DNA of 64,000 nt, from NCBI RefSeq assembly GCF_019393635.1, contig NC_057861.1, forward strand, positions 81,413,327-81,477,326, written 5' to 3'. This document shows, piece by piece, positions 51,721-62,084 of the stretch; the stretch's first letter is position 1; every line of letters begins with the position of its first letter. A program made the translations under genes and the position numbers. The notes beneath the pieces were generated by a model. The model was not told where the DNA came from. It did not search any database and was given only the letters and a program-made list of their open reading frames with translations. The DNA is from Dromiciops gliroides (lineage: Eukaryota > Chordata > Mammalia > Microbiotheria > Microbiotheriidae).

Positions 51721-52194
51721 ATCATTAAGAGGTAGTGTGAGTTCAAGTTGCGCCTTCGAATTTTCTAGGTAACTTTAAATCTGAAAACTGCAGAAAAGGC
51801 ACCAACAGTGTTTCGGTTGAGGGAGTTTCTTTTATGTATGAAATCACGGGTCCATTCTCTATCCCTATTATTAGTTTATGTCCTTCAGTTTCCCCATCTG
51901 TGAAAAGGGGATACTTCTAGATCTCCATGCATAACCATGTGGTCAGAAGCTCAGCAGAGGCAGAGGTATTCCTGTTCCTGGAGCAAGGTAATTCAAATAT
52001 GTAGTAACCAGCATAGTAGCTTGCAAGTAAATGGCAGGCACTTAATAAATGCCTGCCAAATGAAGAAAATGATTGGTGATGATGCGAAATCCTTATCTTT
52101 CCATTCTCTTCTCATTGTTCAGACTTTGGACCCTCCCCCCCCCATAATTACAGTTTACATTTATATAATGCTTCAGGATACTAAATAGAGGCAT
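51721..52194. other. Unassigned sequence with MIR scraps
   Basis: 51880-51915 ('cagtttccccatctgtgaaa') and 52005-52055 ('cacttaataaatgcctgcca') are MIR scraps. No gene. Confidence 0.45.
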
Positions 52195-52740
52195 TCCGGT
52201 GTTTCAGGGGATAAAACCAGCATTTGAAATCAAGAAGACCTGAGTTCAAATGTGGCCTCATAGTTGTGTGACCCTGAGCAAGTCACTGACCCTCTGCCCC
52301 AGTTTCTTCATCTGTAAAACCTTGTTATAAGGATAAAATGAGATAATATTACTGAAGTGCTTTGCAAACCTAAAGGTACTATATAAATGCTAGCTATTAT
52401 AATTAGTACTAGCATTCAAGATGTTATGGCCCCCATTTTGCAGATGTGAAAACTGAGGTTCAGTGAAACGACCTTCCCATTGTCACAAAGCTAGCATGTG
52501 TCTGAGGGGGTTCTGAACCCCAATCATCCAACTCCAGATCCAATACTTTCCCACTGCACCATATTTCCTCTTTGTCATCTCAGGAAACAGTGTGTTACAG
52601 TAAAAAGGACATTATTACCTATGTGACCTAGAACAAAGCCGCTTGTCGTCTCTGGGTTTCACGTTCCCCATCTGTAAAATGATTTGGAACAGGTGATCTT
52701 AAAGTCTCTTCCACCTCTAAACACTGTAATTTCCACCTGC
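52195..52740. mobile_element. Three MIR elements in tandem
   Basis: 52205-52405 plus ('cctgagttcaaatgtggcct', 'ccagtttcttcatctgtaaa'). 52405-52565 minus ('cccattttgcagatgtgaaa', 'gtcacaaagctagcatgtgt'). 52585-52740 plus ('gttacagtaaaaaggacatt', 'cgttccccatctgtaaaatg'). Confidence 0.8.
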
Positions 52741-52756
52741 TTTCGCTAACTAGCTA

Positions 52757-53060
52757 ACGTCGTCGTCGTCGTTGTCTGTCCTTTGCTCTCACAGAGGACC
52801 ATGATGTCAAGGTGATGTCATGACCTGCGATGCACTGGATTTAAGTGAGGCAGGGCTGCACAAAGTCACCAGCCTCCCTTCTCTCCTCCAGAGCCATCTG
52901 GGTTCAGTGGCAAGCTATAGATCAGGATGACTGGAGATGACCCTGGATGGCGTGGGAGACCTTGGTCTTTTTAAGCTCAGGTCTTTCCCAGGTCTCACTT
53001 TGTCTGAGGCAATGCCCATTCTGTAGTTAAGACTAGGTAAGAAATGAGGCAAAGAATGGC
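52757..53060 (-). mobile_element. RTE-related SINE (long WALLSI-like tail)
   Basis: (GTC)n start, 'cacagaggaccatgatgtca', 'gaggcagggctgcacaaagt', 'cagagccatctgggttcagt', 'gatgactggagatgaccctg', then the extra segment 'ggagaccttggtctttttaa', 'cccattctgtagttaagact'. Same structure as 44199; continues after the next SINE ('aagaatgacttcttttaact'). Confidence 0.8.
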
Positions 53061-53212
53061 TTTTTTTTTTTTTTTTGGTGAGGCAATTGGGGTTAAGTGA
53101 CTTGCCTAGGGTCACACAGCTAGTAAGTGTTAAGTGTCTGAGGCCAGAATTGAACTTAGGTCCTCCTGACTCCAGAGCCAGTGATCTATCCACTGCGCCA
53201 CCTAGCTGCCCC
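53061..53212 (-). mobile_element. Short CORE-SINE
   Basis: Poly-T tail; 'ggtgaggcaattggggttaa', 'gttaagtgtctgaggccaga', head 'gcgccacctagctgcccc'. Target duplication AAGAATGGCTTT (53052-53063) versus AAGAATGACTTC (53214-53225). Confidence 0.93.
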
Positions 53213-53249
53213 CAAGAATGACTTCTTTTAACTAGTCAAAAACAACCAT

Positions 53250-53345
53250 CCAACCAAATAAATAAATAAACAAACAAATAAATGGATAGATTAAAATACA
53301 GATTAAAAATGAATAAATCAATAAATACATAAATGGGCTGTTTGG
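53250..53345. repeat. (AAAT)n/(AAAC)n simple sequence
   Basis: 'aaataaataaataaacaaac' and variants. Likely tail of the interrupted RTE-related element. Confidence 0.85.
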
Positions 53346-53394
53346 TGAAGAAAGCACTTAATAAACTTTAAGTGCTATGGAAATGAGACATTAT

Positions 53395-53764
53395 CGAAAA
53401 GAAAGAGCTGGGGTTGAGGCTTAATCCCTCCCATGCCTGGCCCAGACTTCCCACCAAGAGGAGAGAGAATGTATCCTCACTGCTATTGCTGGTGATTCAG
53501 GGGGTGATGAGCCAGCAGGAGGATTACTCAGGACCCTTACTTCCTCCCCCTCTTCACTGCTGCTTTCAGATTCCAGCTCCCCCTCAGCATCAGCTCCCCC
53601 AGAGAGAACAGATGAGAACAGAGGGAACAGACTGCATTAGATTCAAGTAGTCCCAGAGAAAGCTACCTCTCAGTGGCTGGAATTAGGAGAATTGGGTGGA
53701 TGGAAGAGGAAAGAGATTTAGAGCTTCAAGGAGCCCCTACCATTGTCCCTTCCAATTATTTAAT
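53395..53764. other. Unassigned sequence
   Basis: A 78-codon frame (53414-53650) has no domain and no splice context I trust. Moderately C-rich and repeat-free. Confidence 0.35.
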
Positions 53765-54060
53765 AGGATCATAGACTGAAAACTCAGAGGCACTTTAGAG
53801 GCCATTGTGTCCAACCCCCATATTATAGAGGAAGAAAGAAGGCTAAAGAGTTCACATGACCGGCTTGCCCAGGGTCACATAGCAAATGAAGCAAGATTTG
53901 ACCTGAGGGCTTCTGTTTTCAGGTCCAGCTCCACCTACCCCACTATATAACATAGCTCTCTAATGATGAGGAAACTGAGGCACCATATGGTTAAATGACT
54001 CATCCAAAGTCATACATGCTGTAAATAGAAGAGGCTAGATTCAAACCTGGCTCTTATGAC
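53765..54060 (-). mobile_element. Two MIR-related fragments
   Basis: 'actttagaggccattgtgtc', 'cttgcccagggtcacatagc', then 'atgatgaggaaactgaggca', 'gactcatccaaagtcataca', 'attcaaacctggctcttatg'. Confidence 0.7.
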
Positions 54061-54064
54061 TTCA

Positions 54065-54245
54065 AACTTAGACGATTGCAACACTGTTCTGGCCCATCTT
54101 CCTGCCTCCAGTCTCGGCTGCATACAATGTTAGCATCATTTTCCTCTGCACATTTCTGGTGACACCCTATCTCTGCCAGAATCTTCTAGTGGTCAATGCT
54201 TCTCTTTTTTTGGCAATAACAAGCTCAAACCTCTTATCATTTGAT
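54065..54245 (+). mobile_element. L2 LINE fragment
   Basis: 'acgattgcaacactgttctg', 'cttcctgcctccagtctcgg', 'tgacaccctatctctgccag': proximal part of the L2 3' region. Confidence 0.6.
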
Positions 54246-54249
54246 GCAA

Positions 54250-54660
54250 GAAATACCAAGTGTGTGCTTATGATGGTGGAGTGCAAAGAGTGCTGGGGGG
54301 ACACTGGTATTCTAATTCCATTAACTGTGTGACCTTGAATAAGAAGTCACTTGACGGGGCGGCTAGGTGGTGCAGTGGATAGAGCACTGGCCCTGGAGTC
54401 AGGAGTACCTGAGTTCAAATCCGGCCTCAGACACTTAACACTTACTGGCTGTGTGACCCTGGGCAAGTCACTTAACCCCAATTGCCTCACTAAAAAAAAA
54501 AAAAAAAGAAGTCACTTGACATCTCAGAGTCTCTGTAGTTTCACCTGTAAAATGGGGGTAATTTGCACACTCACCCTAAAGGTGTTGGGAAGAAAAATGG
54601 TTGGTGAAGTTTAAAGTCCACTTAGAAGTATGAATTATCATTGTTATTGTGGGTAATGTC
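54250..54660 (+). mobile_element. MIR-type element, split by a short SINE
   Basis: 'gtggagtgcaaagagtgctg', 'gtgtgaccttgaataagaag'; after the SINE 'gtctctgtagtttcacctgt', 'aaaatgggggtaatttgcac'. Confidence 0.75.
54356..54505 (+). mobile_element. Short CORE-SINE
   Basis: Perfect 15-bp target duplication AAGAAGTCACTTGAC (54341-54355 and 54506-54520). 'GAGTCAGGAGTACC', 'TTAACACT', 'CCCCAATTGCCTCAC' subfamily. Confidence 0.97.
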
Positions 54661-54664
54661 CTGT

Positions 54665-55070
54665 GCCTTAGAAGCAGCTAGGTGGTGCAGTGGACAGAGT
54701 GCTGTGCTTGGAGTTAGGATAGACCTGAGTTCAAATCTAACCTCAGGTGATGATAATAGGTCACATTTATATAGTATTACTACGGGCTAAGCACTTTGTA
54801 ATTATTATTTCATTTGAGCTTCTCAACATCCTCTGAGACATAGATGCTATGTTATTATCTCCATTTTATAGATAAGGAAACTGAGACTGAGTCAGGAATA
54901 GTTGTGTGACTTTGACCAAGTCTTTAAATTCTGTCTGCCTCAGTTTCCTCAACTGGAAAATGGGGACAATAATAGCACCCACCTTCCAGTGGTTGGTGGG
55001 AGGATCAAATGAGATAATATTTATAAAGCACATGGTGCAGAGCAGTTGCTACATAAAATACTAGCTATAA
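54665..55070 (+). mobile_element. MIR split by an oppositely oriented MIR
   Basis: Plus head 'agcagctaggtggtgcagtg' to 'aaatctaacctcagg' (54747). Minus MIR 54748-54889 ('aataggtcacatttatatag ... aaggaaactgagac'). Plus element resumes with 'atagttgtgtgactttgacc', 'ctcagtttcctcaactggaa' to about 55070. Confidence 0.8.
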
Positions 55071-55074
55071 GTGT

Positions 55075-55215
55075 TATTACTAGCTATGCTAGATGCTGGG
55101 GATACATAGATAGATCTGATATACGCCCTGTTTGTGAAGAGCTTATAATTTCATTTGGGAGATGAAGGAGTGCATTGGAATGACATGTACACAAACAACC
55201 ATGATAACAACTTAT
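55075..55215 (+). mobile_element. Ancient dispersed repeat, proximal part
   Basis: 'atgctagatgctggggatac', 'gtttgtgaagagcttataat', 'atgacatgtacacaaacaac'. Confidence 0.6.
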
Positions 55216-55224
55216 CTTTCAAAT

Positions 55225-55530
55225 GCTGTCTCACACTACCCCCACTTCAGGTACTCTCCAGTCTACCCAAACGAGTTGGCTTTTTGTTCTCTGAAATGTT
55301 TTTTTTTCCTTTTTCTGTTTTCTTGCTTCCCTCCCCTGGCTCACTCTGTTCCTTATGCTTGGAATATGTCTTTCCCCTGCCTCCACTCTCTGCCTCTTGA
55401 CATTTAATTTAATTGAGTTTAATCCAGAACACATTTATTTTGTTATTTACATTTTATTGGTATCTTTTGTTTTTACCTCACTTTCATTTCCAAATATATT
55501 CTTTCTTCATTCCTTCCCCAGAGATCCCAT
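55225..55530 (+). mobile_element. L2 LINE 3' fragment
   Basis: 'ctccagtctacccaaacgag', 'ctgttccttatgcttggaat', 'tgcctccactctctgcctct'. Frames here are not conserved. Confidence 0.65.
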
Positions 55531-55539
55531 GCCCTGTAA

Positions 55540-55625
55540 CAAAAAAAAAGAAAGGAAGGAAGGAAAGAAGAAAGGAAGGAAGGAAGGAAGGAAGGAAGGA
55601 AGGAAGGAAGGAAGGAAGGAAGGAA

Positions 55626-55707
<82 letters not shown>

Positions 55708-55710
55708 AAA
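55540..55710. repeat. (GGAA)n then (GAAA)n microsatellite
   Basis: About 19 GGAA-type units (55553-55630) switch to about 20 GAAA units (55631-55710). Both strands stay open across it, producing large artefact frames up to 176 codons. Confidence 0.97.
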
Positions 55711-55975
55711 TCATGGGGAAGAGAGACAGAAACAGAAAGAGACACACACAGAGACAGAGACACAGAGATACAGACACACACACATGCAGAGAGAGACAGA
55801 GACAGACAAAAAGATGGACAAAGATGGAGAGAAAAAGACAGAAAGACAGGGAGAGACAGAGAAGGAGCAAAAGCAAGCAGCATGATAAACACGTCAGACA
55901 GGTGGATGCTGTATGTTCCATCTCTACGGTCCCTTAACTCTGTAAAGGCTAAAGGAAGGTACATTTTTCCTTTTT
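55711..55975. repeat. GACAGA/CACAGA-rich low complexity
   Basis: Purine-rich 'gagacagagacacagagata'-type repetition to about 55870, then ordinary sequence. Confidence 0.8.
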
Positions 55976-55981
55976 GCTTTT

Positions 55982-56350
55982 GGAACAAGCTTGATTATTA
56001 TAATCACACAGTTTTCAGTTTATTTTTTTTTTCTGTTGTTGCTTTTCATTCCCATTGTTGTAATCATTGCATATACATATTGTTTTCCTGGTTCTGCTTA
56101 TATCACTGCATCAATTCCTGTCTTGCTGTGCTTCTCTTTTTCTGGGGGAGGGGTGAGGATATCTATCATTTCTTGAGGCTCAGTCATATTCTGTTAGACT
56201 CATATACCATAGTTTGTTTAGCCATTATCACAAAGAGGGGCATCTATTGTGTTTACACCTCTTTGCCACCACAAAAAAATAGTGCTGCTATGATAATTCT
56301 GGAGTATGTGGGACTCTATCAATGACTTCCTTAGGACATATGTCTGTCTG

Positions 56351-56435
<85 letters not shown>

Positions 56436-56720
56436 TCATTTATTTATTTTTGGCAGGGCAATGAGGGTTAAGTGACTTGCCCAGGGTCACACAGTTAGTA
56501 AGTGTCAAATGTCTACGGTCAGATTTGAACTCAGGTCCTCCTGAATCCAGGGCCAGTACTTTATCCACTGAACCACTTAGCTGTCCTCAGGACATGTGTC
56601 AAACAGCAGGATCTCTGCAGCAAAGGATAGAGTGGACATTTTAGTCACTTTCTTACACTATCCTAAATCACTTTTTAGATTGCCAATAAATTTAAGGACT
56701 ACCCACTATTTTAAGATCAT
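55982..56720 (-). mobile_element. L1 LINE 3' region, split by a SINE
   Basis: 'tcctggttctgcttatatca', 'catataccatagtttgttta', 'gccattatcacaaagagggg', 'ctttgccaccacaaaaaaat', and after the SINE 'cagcaaaggatagagtggac', 'cactttttagattgccaata'. Complement orientation; extends further 5' than the other L1 ends here. Confidence 0.8.
56345..56586 (-). mobile_element. Short CORE-SINE with (TATC)n tail
   Basis: About 22 TATC units (56347-56434) then 'ggcagggcaatgagggttaa ... accacttagctgtcc'. Target duplication TTAGGACATATGTC (56331-56344) versus TCAGGACATGTGTC (56587-56600) encloses the array. Confidence 0.93.
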
Positions 56721-57055
56721 GCTGGGCTAAGTGCTAAAGATATATGTACAAAAAAACCCCAGCCCCTTCAAGGCACTTACATTGTATAGGGAGTATGGGG
56801 GGAAGAAAAACTCTGCATGTGTGTGTGTGTATATTCAAGGTCACACAGTCACACACACATACACACATATATGTACATATATATTATTGCTTTAATAGCT
56901 TAGCTTATAAGTTTTATGCTCTAAGAATTTAAAACTGCACTGATATTTGGAGCCCCTTGTATATATATTTACATATAAAATATACATATATGTGTAAATT
57001 AGATATATATGTATACACACATATGCATGCATACATACATACATATAACAACTTG
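56721..57055. repeat. Ancient-repeat scrap plus (CA)n/(TA)n
   Basis: 56715-56795: 'gctgggctaagtgctaaaga', 'cttcaaggcacttacattgt'. 56815-57050: TG, CA and TA mixtures with 'catgcatacatacatacata'. Confidence 0.75.
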
Positions 57056-57284
57056 CAGATGTTGAGACAAGATATCTTAACCCTCTTTCAAAGCCCAGAT
57101 TCAATGCCACCACCTTCATGAAGTCCTTCCTGATCCCCACGGCCAGAAATGACTTTCTTTTATGAAGCCCCTTGGTCTTTTGAGGGGGTAGATCAAAAGC
57201 TGAGCTTTGAAGGATTGGTATGATTTCTGTAGAAAAGGAGTAAGAAGGAAACTCAGACTTTGAGGAAGAGAGAAATAAATACAG
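57056..57284. other. L2-like scrap and unassigned DNA
   Basis: 'cccagattcaatgccaccac', 'ttcatgaagtccttcctgat' resembles an L2 3' end. Remainder unassigned. Confidence 0.45.
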
Positions 57285-57600
57285 GCAGCGATAATGGCTC
57301 CCATGTTTTTCTCCCCCCCCCCAATTCCCAGAAGGATGGAGGGTGAGGGAAATAAGATTGGTGGGGCACAGGCTGTCACAGAAGGAAGCAGGGAGATCAC
57401 TAGAGATGGGCCCCCAGCACCAGGGGACAGTCCTGTTTGTCCTCAAGGTGCCCTCGGCTCTCCCCGGCCCCCTCATTGGATATCCCGGGAGCAGCATCAA
57501 TCCCCAGGAAACGTCACTGCTGATACTATTCTGAGTCCTTCTCCTTTTATGGAGAATAGCACCCTGGTAACCATGGCATAGTCACACACTGGAGTGAGTG
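57285..57600. promoter_or_regulatory. Repeat-free block with RFX X-box-like site
   Basis: GGTAACCATGGCA at 57566-57578 matches one and a half X-box half-sites (RFX family). Upstream 'cctcattggatatcccggga' has a CCAAT-type box. No repeat recognised. Regulatory role is inference. Confidence 0.27.
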
Positions 57601-58234
57601 TTAGAAATTATTTAAAAATACAATCAAAACAGGGCCAAGTAGAGAGGGATGGGTGGACCAAGGCATGGAATAAGGAAAAGCATTGGAAAATTTCTTTGAG
57701 GATATCAAACAAGGTGGGGCTCTAGAATATCCATGGGCATCTAGAACAAGGCTGGGAACTGAACCTGTCAGCTCTGAGCATGTCCCCTGACTCATTCCCC
57801 CCTCCCCCACCCCCCAAGAAAGGCATCTCTGGAGACAGAGTTCCTGCCTGGAACTGCACAGTGAGACAGATGGAACAAGGCTGGGAGATACGGGAGCTAA
57901 CTGGCCCTCAGCCCCCGAAGAGGGAACTGATGCTATTTCCATCCCCCAGAGAAACCTAGCTGGGCTTCCCTGCCATTTACTAATCATGAAATTCTCAGAG
58001 AGAAAGAAATGAAGGATGAGGCCCTTCATTTTAAAGGTCAGATGTTGCCTGGGGTCACAGGAGATTCTAAGTTACCCACAGGACTAGACTACTCAGGCAG
58101 GACCAGGGTGGGATGGTAAATTGAGGGAAATGACCTTCCTTAAAGTTTGGCAGAGGCTTTGGGTAAATGCCCAAGGATTCAGATATCTGTTGATCCCTTA
58201 GGAAAGGGCTAGCTGGGTAGAGGCCCCTGAAGGT
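57601..58234. other. Unassigned sequence
   Basis: No repeat family or gene recognised; frames on the minus strand (57601-58029) lack any domain. Confidence 0.4.
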
Positions 58235-58715
58235 TCTCATCACTATCCGAATAATCACCAACACCATTAACACTACCACATTACAACTACTACCATCACT
58301 ATTATCACCAAAATGTTGATATCACTGTCACTACCATCACAGTATCCACCATCACCATCCCCATCCCTATCACCATCAATACTGATATAATCTGTACCAT
58401 CATTGTCACCATCACAATTGCCATTATCACTAACAGTGTAGAAATCACTTTTTTCTTTTTTTTGGTGAGGCAATTGGGGTTAAGTGACTTGCCCAAGGTC
58501 ACACAGCTAGTAAGTGTTAAGTGTCTGAGGCCAGATTTGAACTCAGGCACTCCTGACTCCAGGGCCGGTGCTCTATCCACTGCGCCACCTAGCTGCCCCC
58601 CCCAAATCACTCTTACCATGACAAGCGTCAATATTAATATCACTCTTAGCATTATCACCATCACCATGACCGTCAATATCAACATTTACCATCACAACCA
58701 TAATACTATCTGACA
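58235..58715. repeat. Imperfect (ATC/ACC) minisatellite, split by a SINE
   Basis: 'accatcaccatccccatccc', 'tcaccatcaatactgatata', 'attatcaccatcaccatgac': trinucleotide-phased ATC/ACC on both sides of the SINE, about 330 bp in total. Confidence 0.85.
58450..58603 (-). mobile_element. Short CORE-SINE
   Basis: 'ggtgaggcaattggggttaa', 'gttaagtgtctgaggccaga', head 'gcgccacctagctgcccc'. Short target duplication AAATCACT (58442-58449 and 58604-58611). Confidence 0.93.
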
Positions 58716-58935
58716 TTACCATGCTTGAATATTTGCTAAGTACTTTATAGACATTATCTCATTTAATCCCCACAATAGCCCTATGAGGTAAATATGAGTG
58801 GTGTTATTATCTCCATTTTAAACAAGAGCAAACTTAGGCTTGGAGCATTTAAGTCACTTGATCATAGTTATACAATTGGCCAGTCCTAGAGGCAAGATTC
58901 TTATCTAGTCCTTTAGTCCACCCTAAGTCTAGCAC
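58716..58935 (-). mobile_element. MIR/Ther-1-type CORE-SINE
   Basis: 'tttatagacattatctcatt', 'agccctatgaggtaaatatg', 'agtcacttgatcatagttat'. Confidence 0.8.
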
Positions 58936-59449
58936 CCTTCCCATAACTCCACGACTTCTCAATCATTAGCTTCTCCCTAATCACCATTATCATTACTTCA
59001 TTCAACTATACAGAGACTTTATCAATCCTCTTTTGCTGTGGTTGGCCTGGTGTGGTCTATTTTGAGTAAGAGATGCTCCCTTCTGGGAAATGGACAGACT
59101 AGAAGTGAGGCTGTCTCTTAGGAAGAAGTAGTTTGTGAGCAGAACACAGCTGGACATTGGCTCTTCCTCTTCATTGGACTGTCTCCTGGATAGTCTGGGA
59201 TTGATCCTTCCTTGGGCAAGGAAGAAAAGGTCTCATGGGACTCTAGAGATGTTTGGCTGCAGAGGGTGGGGTTGATACCTGCTAGCTAAGGATGAGAACA
59301 AGGAGAAGATATGGGGGCTAGGGTTACAATTCCACGGGCTAGAGTCACTAAGTTCATGAATTGTGGCAGTAAAAGGATGGGAACTCTAGAATTTCAACCC
59401 ACAGAGGGTGGGAAAAGAGTCTGAGGTCCGTGGTTTTCCATAGAATATT
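58936..59449. other. Unassigned sequence
   Basis: No repeat or gene recognised. Confidence 0.4.
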
Positions 59450-59740
59450 GAATGTTAGAAATAGAAAGGACTTGGAACATAGAATATAGAACATGGATTA
59501 TAGGAACTGGAAGGAACTTTAAAATATGATACATAGTACATGAGATCATATTACATAAATGTTATTATTGTTATTATTTCTTTAAGGGACCTGAGAACAA
59601 AACCCAGAATGTTAGAGCCAGAGCTCCAGAACATAAAAATTCAGAGCTAGAAGTGATATTAAAACATGGAACATAGAACATTAGAGACAGAAGGACCTTG
59701 GAACATAGGAAAGAGAACGTTGGAGATAGAAAAGACCTCC
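59450..59740. repeat. Imperfect minisatellite (GAACATAGAA / TTAGAGNTAGAAGG)
   Basis: 'aatgttagaaatagaaagga', 'cttggaacatagaatataga', 'gaatgttagagccagagctc', 'cagagctagaagtgatatta', 'cattagagacagaaggacct', 'gttggagatagaaaagacct'. Unit about 38-45 bp, diverged. Confidence 0.7.
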
Positions 59741-59744
59741 CTTT

Positions 59745-60025
59745 ATTTAAAAATATCCACCATTATAGGAAGGTCTCTTAATCATATTTTGGACCAAACT
59801 ATTCAGAGAGGCTCCAAAGCCTGCCCCTTTGGAGAACCTTAAACAGGTAGCCATGTCATTCATGGGAGTGCAATTTGTTATGGTGGAAAGAACACTGGGT
59901 TTGAAAGCAGGAGAAATGGGGTTGAGTACTCTCCATGTCACTTACATTAACTGTAAAAGCCCCAGTTTCCTCATCTATAAAATAGGGATTTCAACTACAT
60001 GACTTCTAAAGTCCCATGTAACTTG
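59745..60025 (+). mobile_element. CR1/L3-like scrap then MIR
   Basis: 59870-60025: 'tttgttatggtggaaagaac', 'gccccagtttcctcatctat', 'aaaatagggatttcaactac' is MIR. 59745-59860 has no firm assignment. Confidence 0.65.
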
Positions 60026-60104
60026 GAATGGATGATCCTATGAACCTCTCAAATACCATGTCCCTCCCTGACCATGTCCAGACTTGTGTGACTGTGCTTC
60101 ATTT

Positions 60105-60240
60105 AAATTCAATCAATCAATCAATCAACCAACATATTACGTTCCTACTATGTGCTAGGCACTGTGATGCACTGGGGCTACACAAGGAGGCAAAAGACAG
60201 TCCCTACCCTCAATGAACTTCCAATCTATTGGGCTCAAAC
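60105..60240 (+). mobile_element. Ancient dispersed repeat, proximal part
   Basis: 'atcaatcaaccaacatatta', 'ctatgtgctaggcactgtga', 'cagtccctaccctcaatgaa', preceded by (AATC)n. Confidence 0.7.
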
Positions 60241-60374
60241 TCCTCTAACTGTCCATGGCATTCATATTCTGGGGGTAGCCTGAGGTTCCTGTCTCATCTC
60301 ACACTATTTTTTCCACAGATTCTAATCCCAACTTTGCCTCTGACTGGCTATAACCCTGAGATAACCCTTGAATG

Positions 60375-60625
60375 TAGGAAGCTAAATAGCTCATTGGATA
60401 GAGTGCTGGACTTGGGGTCAGGAAGAACTGAGTTTGAATCCTGCCTCAGACTCCTACTAGTTGTGTGACTCTTGATAGGCCAGTTCTTTCTCAGTTTCCA
60501 TTTCCTCATCTGTAAAATGGGAATGATAATAGGACCTGCCTTAGAGGATTTTTGGTGGATCAAATGAGTTGACATGGAGAGTCTTTTGTAAATATTATTT
60601 TCTATGAGCTTCTGTTTTCTCATTT
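60375..60625 (+). mobile_element. MIR/Ther-1-type CORE-SINE
   Basis: 'gaagctaaatagctcattgg', 'gagtttgaatcctgcctcag', 'catttcctcatctgtaaaat', 'atcaaatgagttgacatgga'. Confidence 0.85.
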
Positions 60626-61060
60626 CATCTTACAAAATGGAAACCTCCTCCGGTTGGATTAGATAGTCTTTGAGACTCTTTTTGGCTCTAAGGACTGGAA
60701 AGTATAGGGGCAAGGAACAATAGTTTGAAGGTTGGAGAATTCCCCTTCTGTTTCCTCTTGAGACAATGAAGCTAATCCTTGCCTGGGTGGACTTTGCTGT
60801 GAAACTTGGCCCTGGTTCTAGACCAGAAGGGTGGGACTTTCCAAACAATTTTGCATTCATTAGCTTTAGAAGTCATATCCCTAGCACAACTTAGCATCTT
60901 AGGGATTGAGAGCTAGAAAGGGCTTATAGATCATCTAATCTCATTTTGCCCTTTTGCAGCAGAGGAAATTTAAACCCAGACTTGGCCATTGTCACACAGC
61001 CAATCTATTGGCATAGGGTAGATTTGAACTCAGGTGTTTTCTGCTAAGAGTTCTTTATTT
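60626..61060 (-). mobile_element. Unassigned DNA then MIR-related fragment
   Basis: 60895-61060: 'gagctagaaagggcttatag', 'tgtcacacagccaatctatt', 'gatttgaactcaggtgtttt'. 60626-60890 unassigned. Confidence 0.6.
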
Positions 61061-61299
61061 TCCCTACTACAAAATGCTGTGCACGCTCTAATGTTGGGGG
61101 TGTGAGCAATTAGCACTAATTAGCTCCTGTTAGCTATCAGCTCATCCTCCTTCAGCAAACAGAAAAGCTGCCACAGACACCCTTGATAGGGATTTCCTAA
61201 AACAGTCCCCTCTCCACTATTCCCACTTGTCTTAGGGACCAGACCTGGGAAGCACAAGGCGTGGGCAGGAGACTCAACAACCTTTCTTCCTTTCTCCAT
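61061..61299. other. Unassigned, with TAATTAG motifs
   Basis: 61105-61125 'gcaattagcactaattagct' carries two TAATTAG-like cores. No repeat recognised; short. Confidence 0.35.
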
Positions 61300-61460
61300 T
61301 ATCACGTATTGTATGACTTTGGGCAAGTGACAACACCTCTCTGAGCCTCAGTTTCACCATCTGTAAAATGAAGTTAATAATGATTTCTCACCCTATCTAC
61401 CAGGGCCGTTATGAGGATCATATTAAACATATGTAAAAGTGCCATATAAATATGAGCCAG
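61300..61460 (+). mobile_element. MIR 3' half
   Basis: 'tatgactttgggcaagtgac', 'gagcctcagtttcaccatct', 'gttaataatgatttctcacc', 'gccatataaatatgagcc'. Confidence 0.82.
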
Positions 61461-61650
61461 GATGGTACCTGGAGCTCATTCTATTCTAGGGCAGCTGTGA
61501 GAGTTAGCAAAGTCTTCCAATGTGTGGGAGCTACATCTGCCTTCTGTGGAGATCCCCCACCCATTCTCATTACAAGTTCTTTCAATTGACTCTTGTGATT
61601 TCTAGTCCCCTCAATATCCTGGCCATCTGACTTTTAAAAATCCAATCTCA

Positions 61651-61786
61651 GGGGCAGGTAGGTGAAGCAGTGGACAAAGCACTGGCCCTGGATTCAGGAG
61701 AACCTGAGTTCAAATCCAGCCTCAGACACTTAACACTTACTAGCTGTGTGACCCTGGGCAAGTCACTTTACCCTCATTGCCCCACA
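61651..61786 (+). mobile_element. Short CORE-SINE
   Basis: Perfect 15-bp target duplication AAAAATCCAATCTCA (61636-61650 and 61787-61801). 'ggggcaggtaggtgaagcag ... accctcattgccccac'. Confidence 0.97.
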
Positions 61787-62084
61787 AAAAATCCAATCTC
61801 ATTCCTCCTCATGTCCTACGGGACAAGATCACCATTCCTTGGTTGGCATTTAAAGCCCTGCACAGTGCAACCCCCACGACCCTACCTTTCCAGTTTGCTC
61901 TCTCACTCTTCCCCTACACAAATTTCACCCATATCTAACAACTTGTGGGTCTCAGAATCCACCCTATGATTTCCTTACTCTGTGGCTTTGTTCTTACCCT
62001 GCCCTTTTTGGCCTGGAATGCCTTCTTTCATGCTCACCCCATCTCTACCTATCTAACTCCTAAGGTGCCACCTCCTAGTAATAA

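Noticed and set aside
55355-55988. Frames of 145-176 codons on both strands
   Set aside because: They run through (GGAA)n/(GAAA)n and GACAGA repeats; Lys/Glu/Arg on one strand and Ser/Phe/Leu on the other reflect composition only.
56892-57500. 202-codon minus-strand frame, the longest in the window
   Set aside because: Part of it crosses CA/TA simple sequence and an L2-like scrap. No domain, signal peptide or splice context is visible. I treat it as chance.
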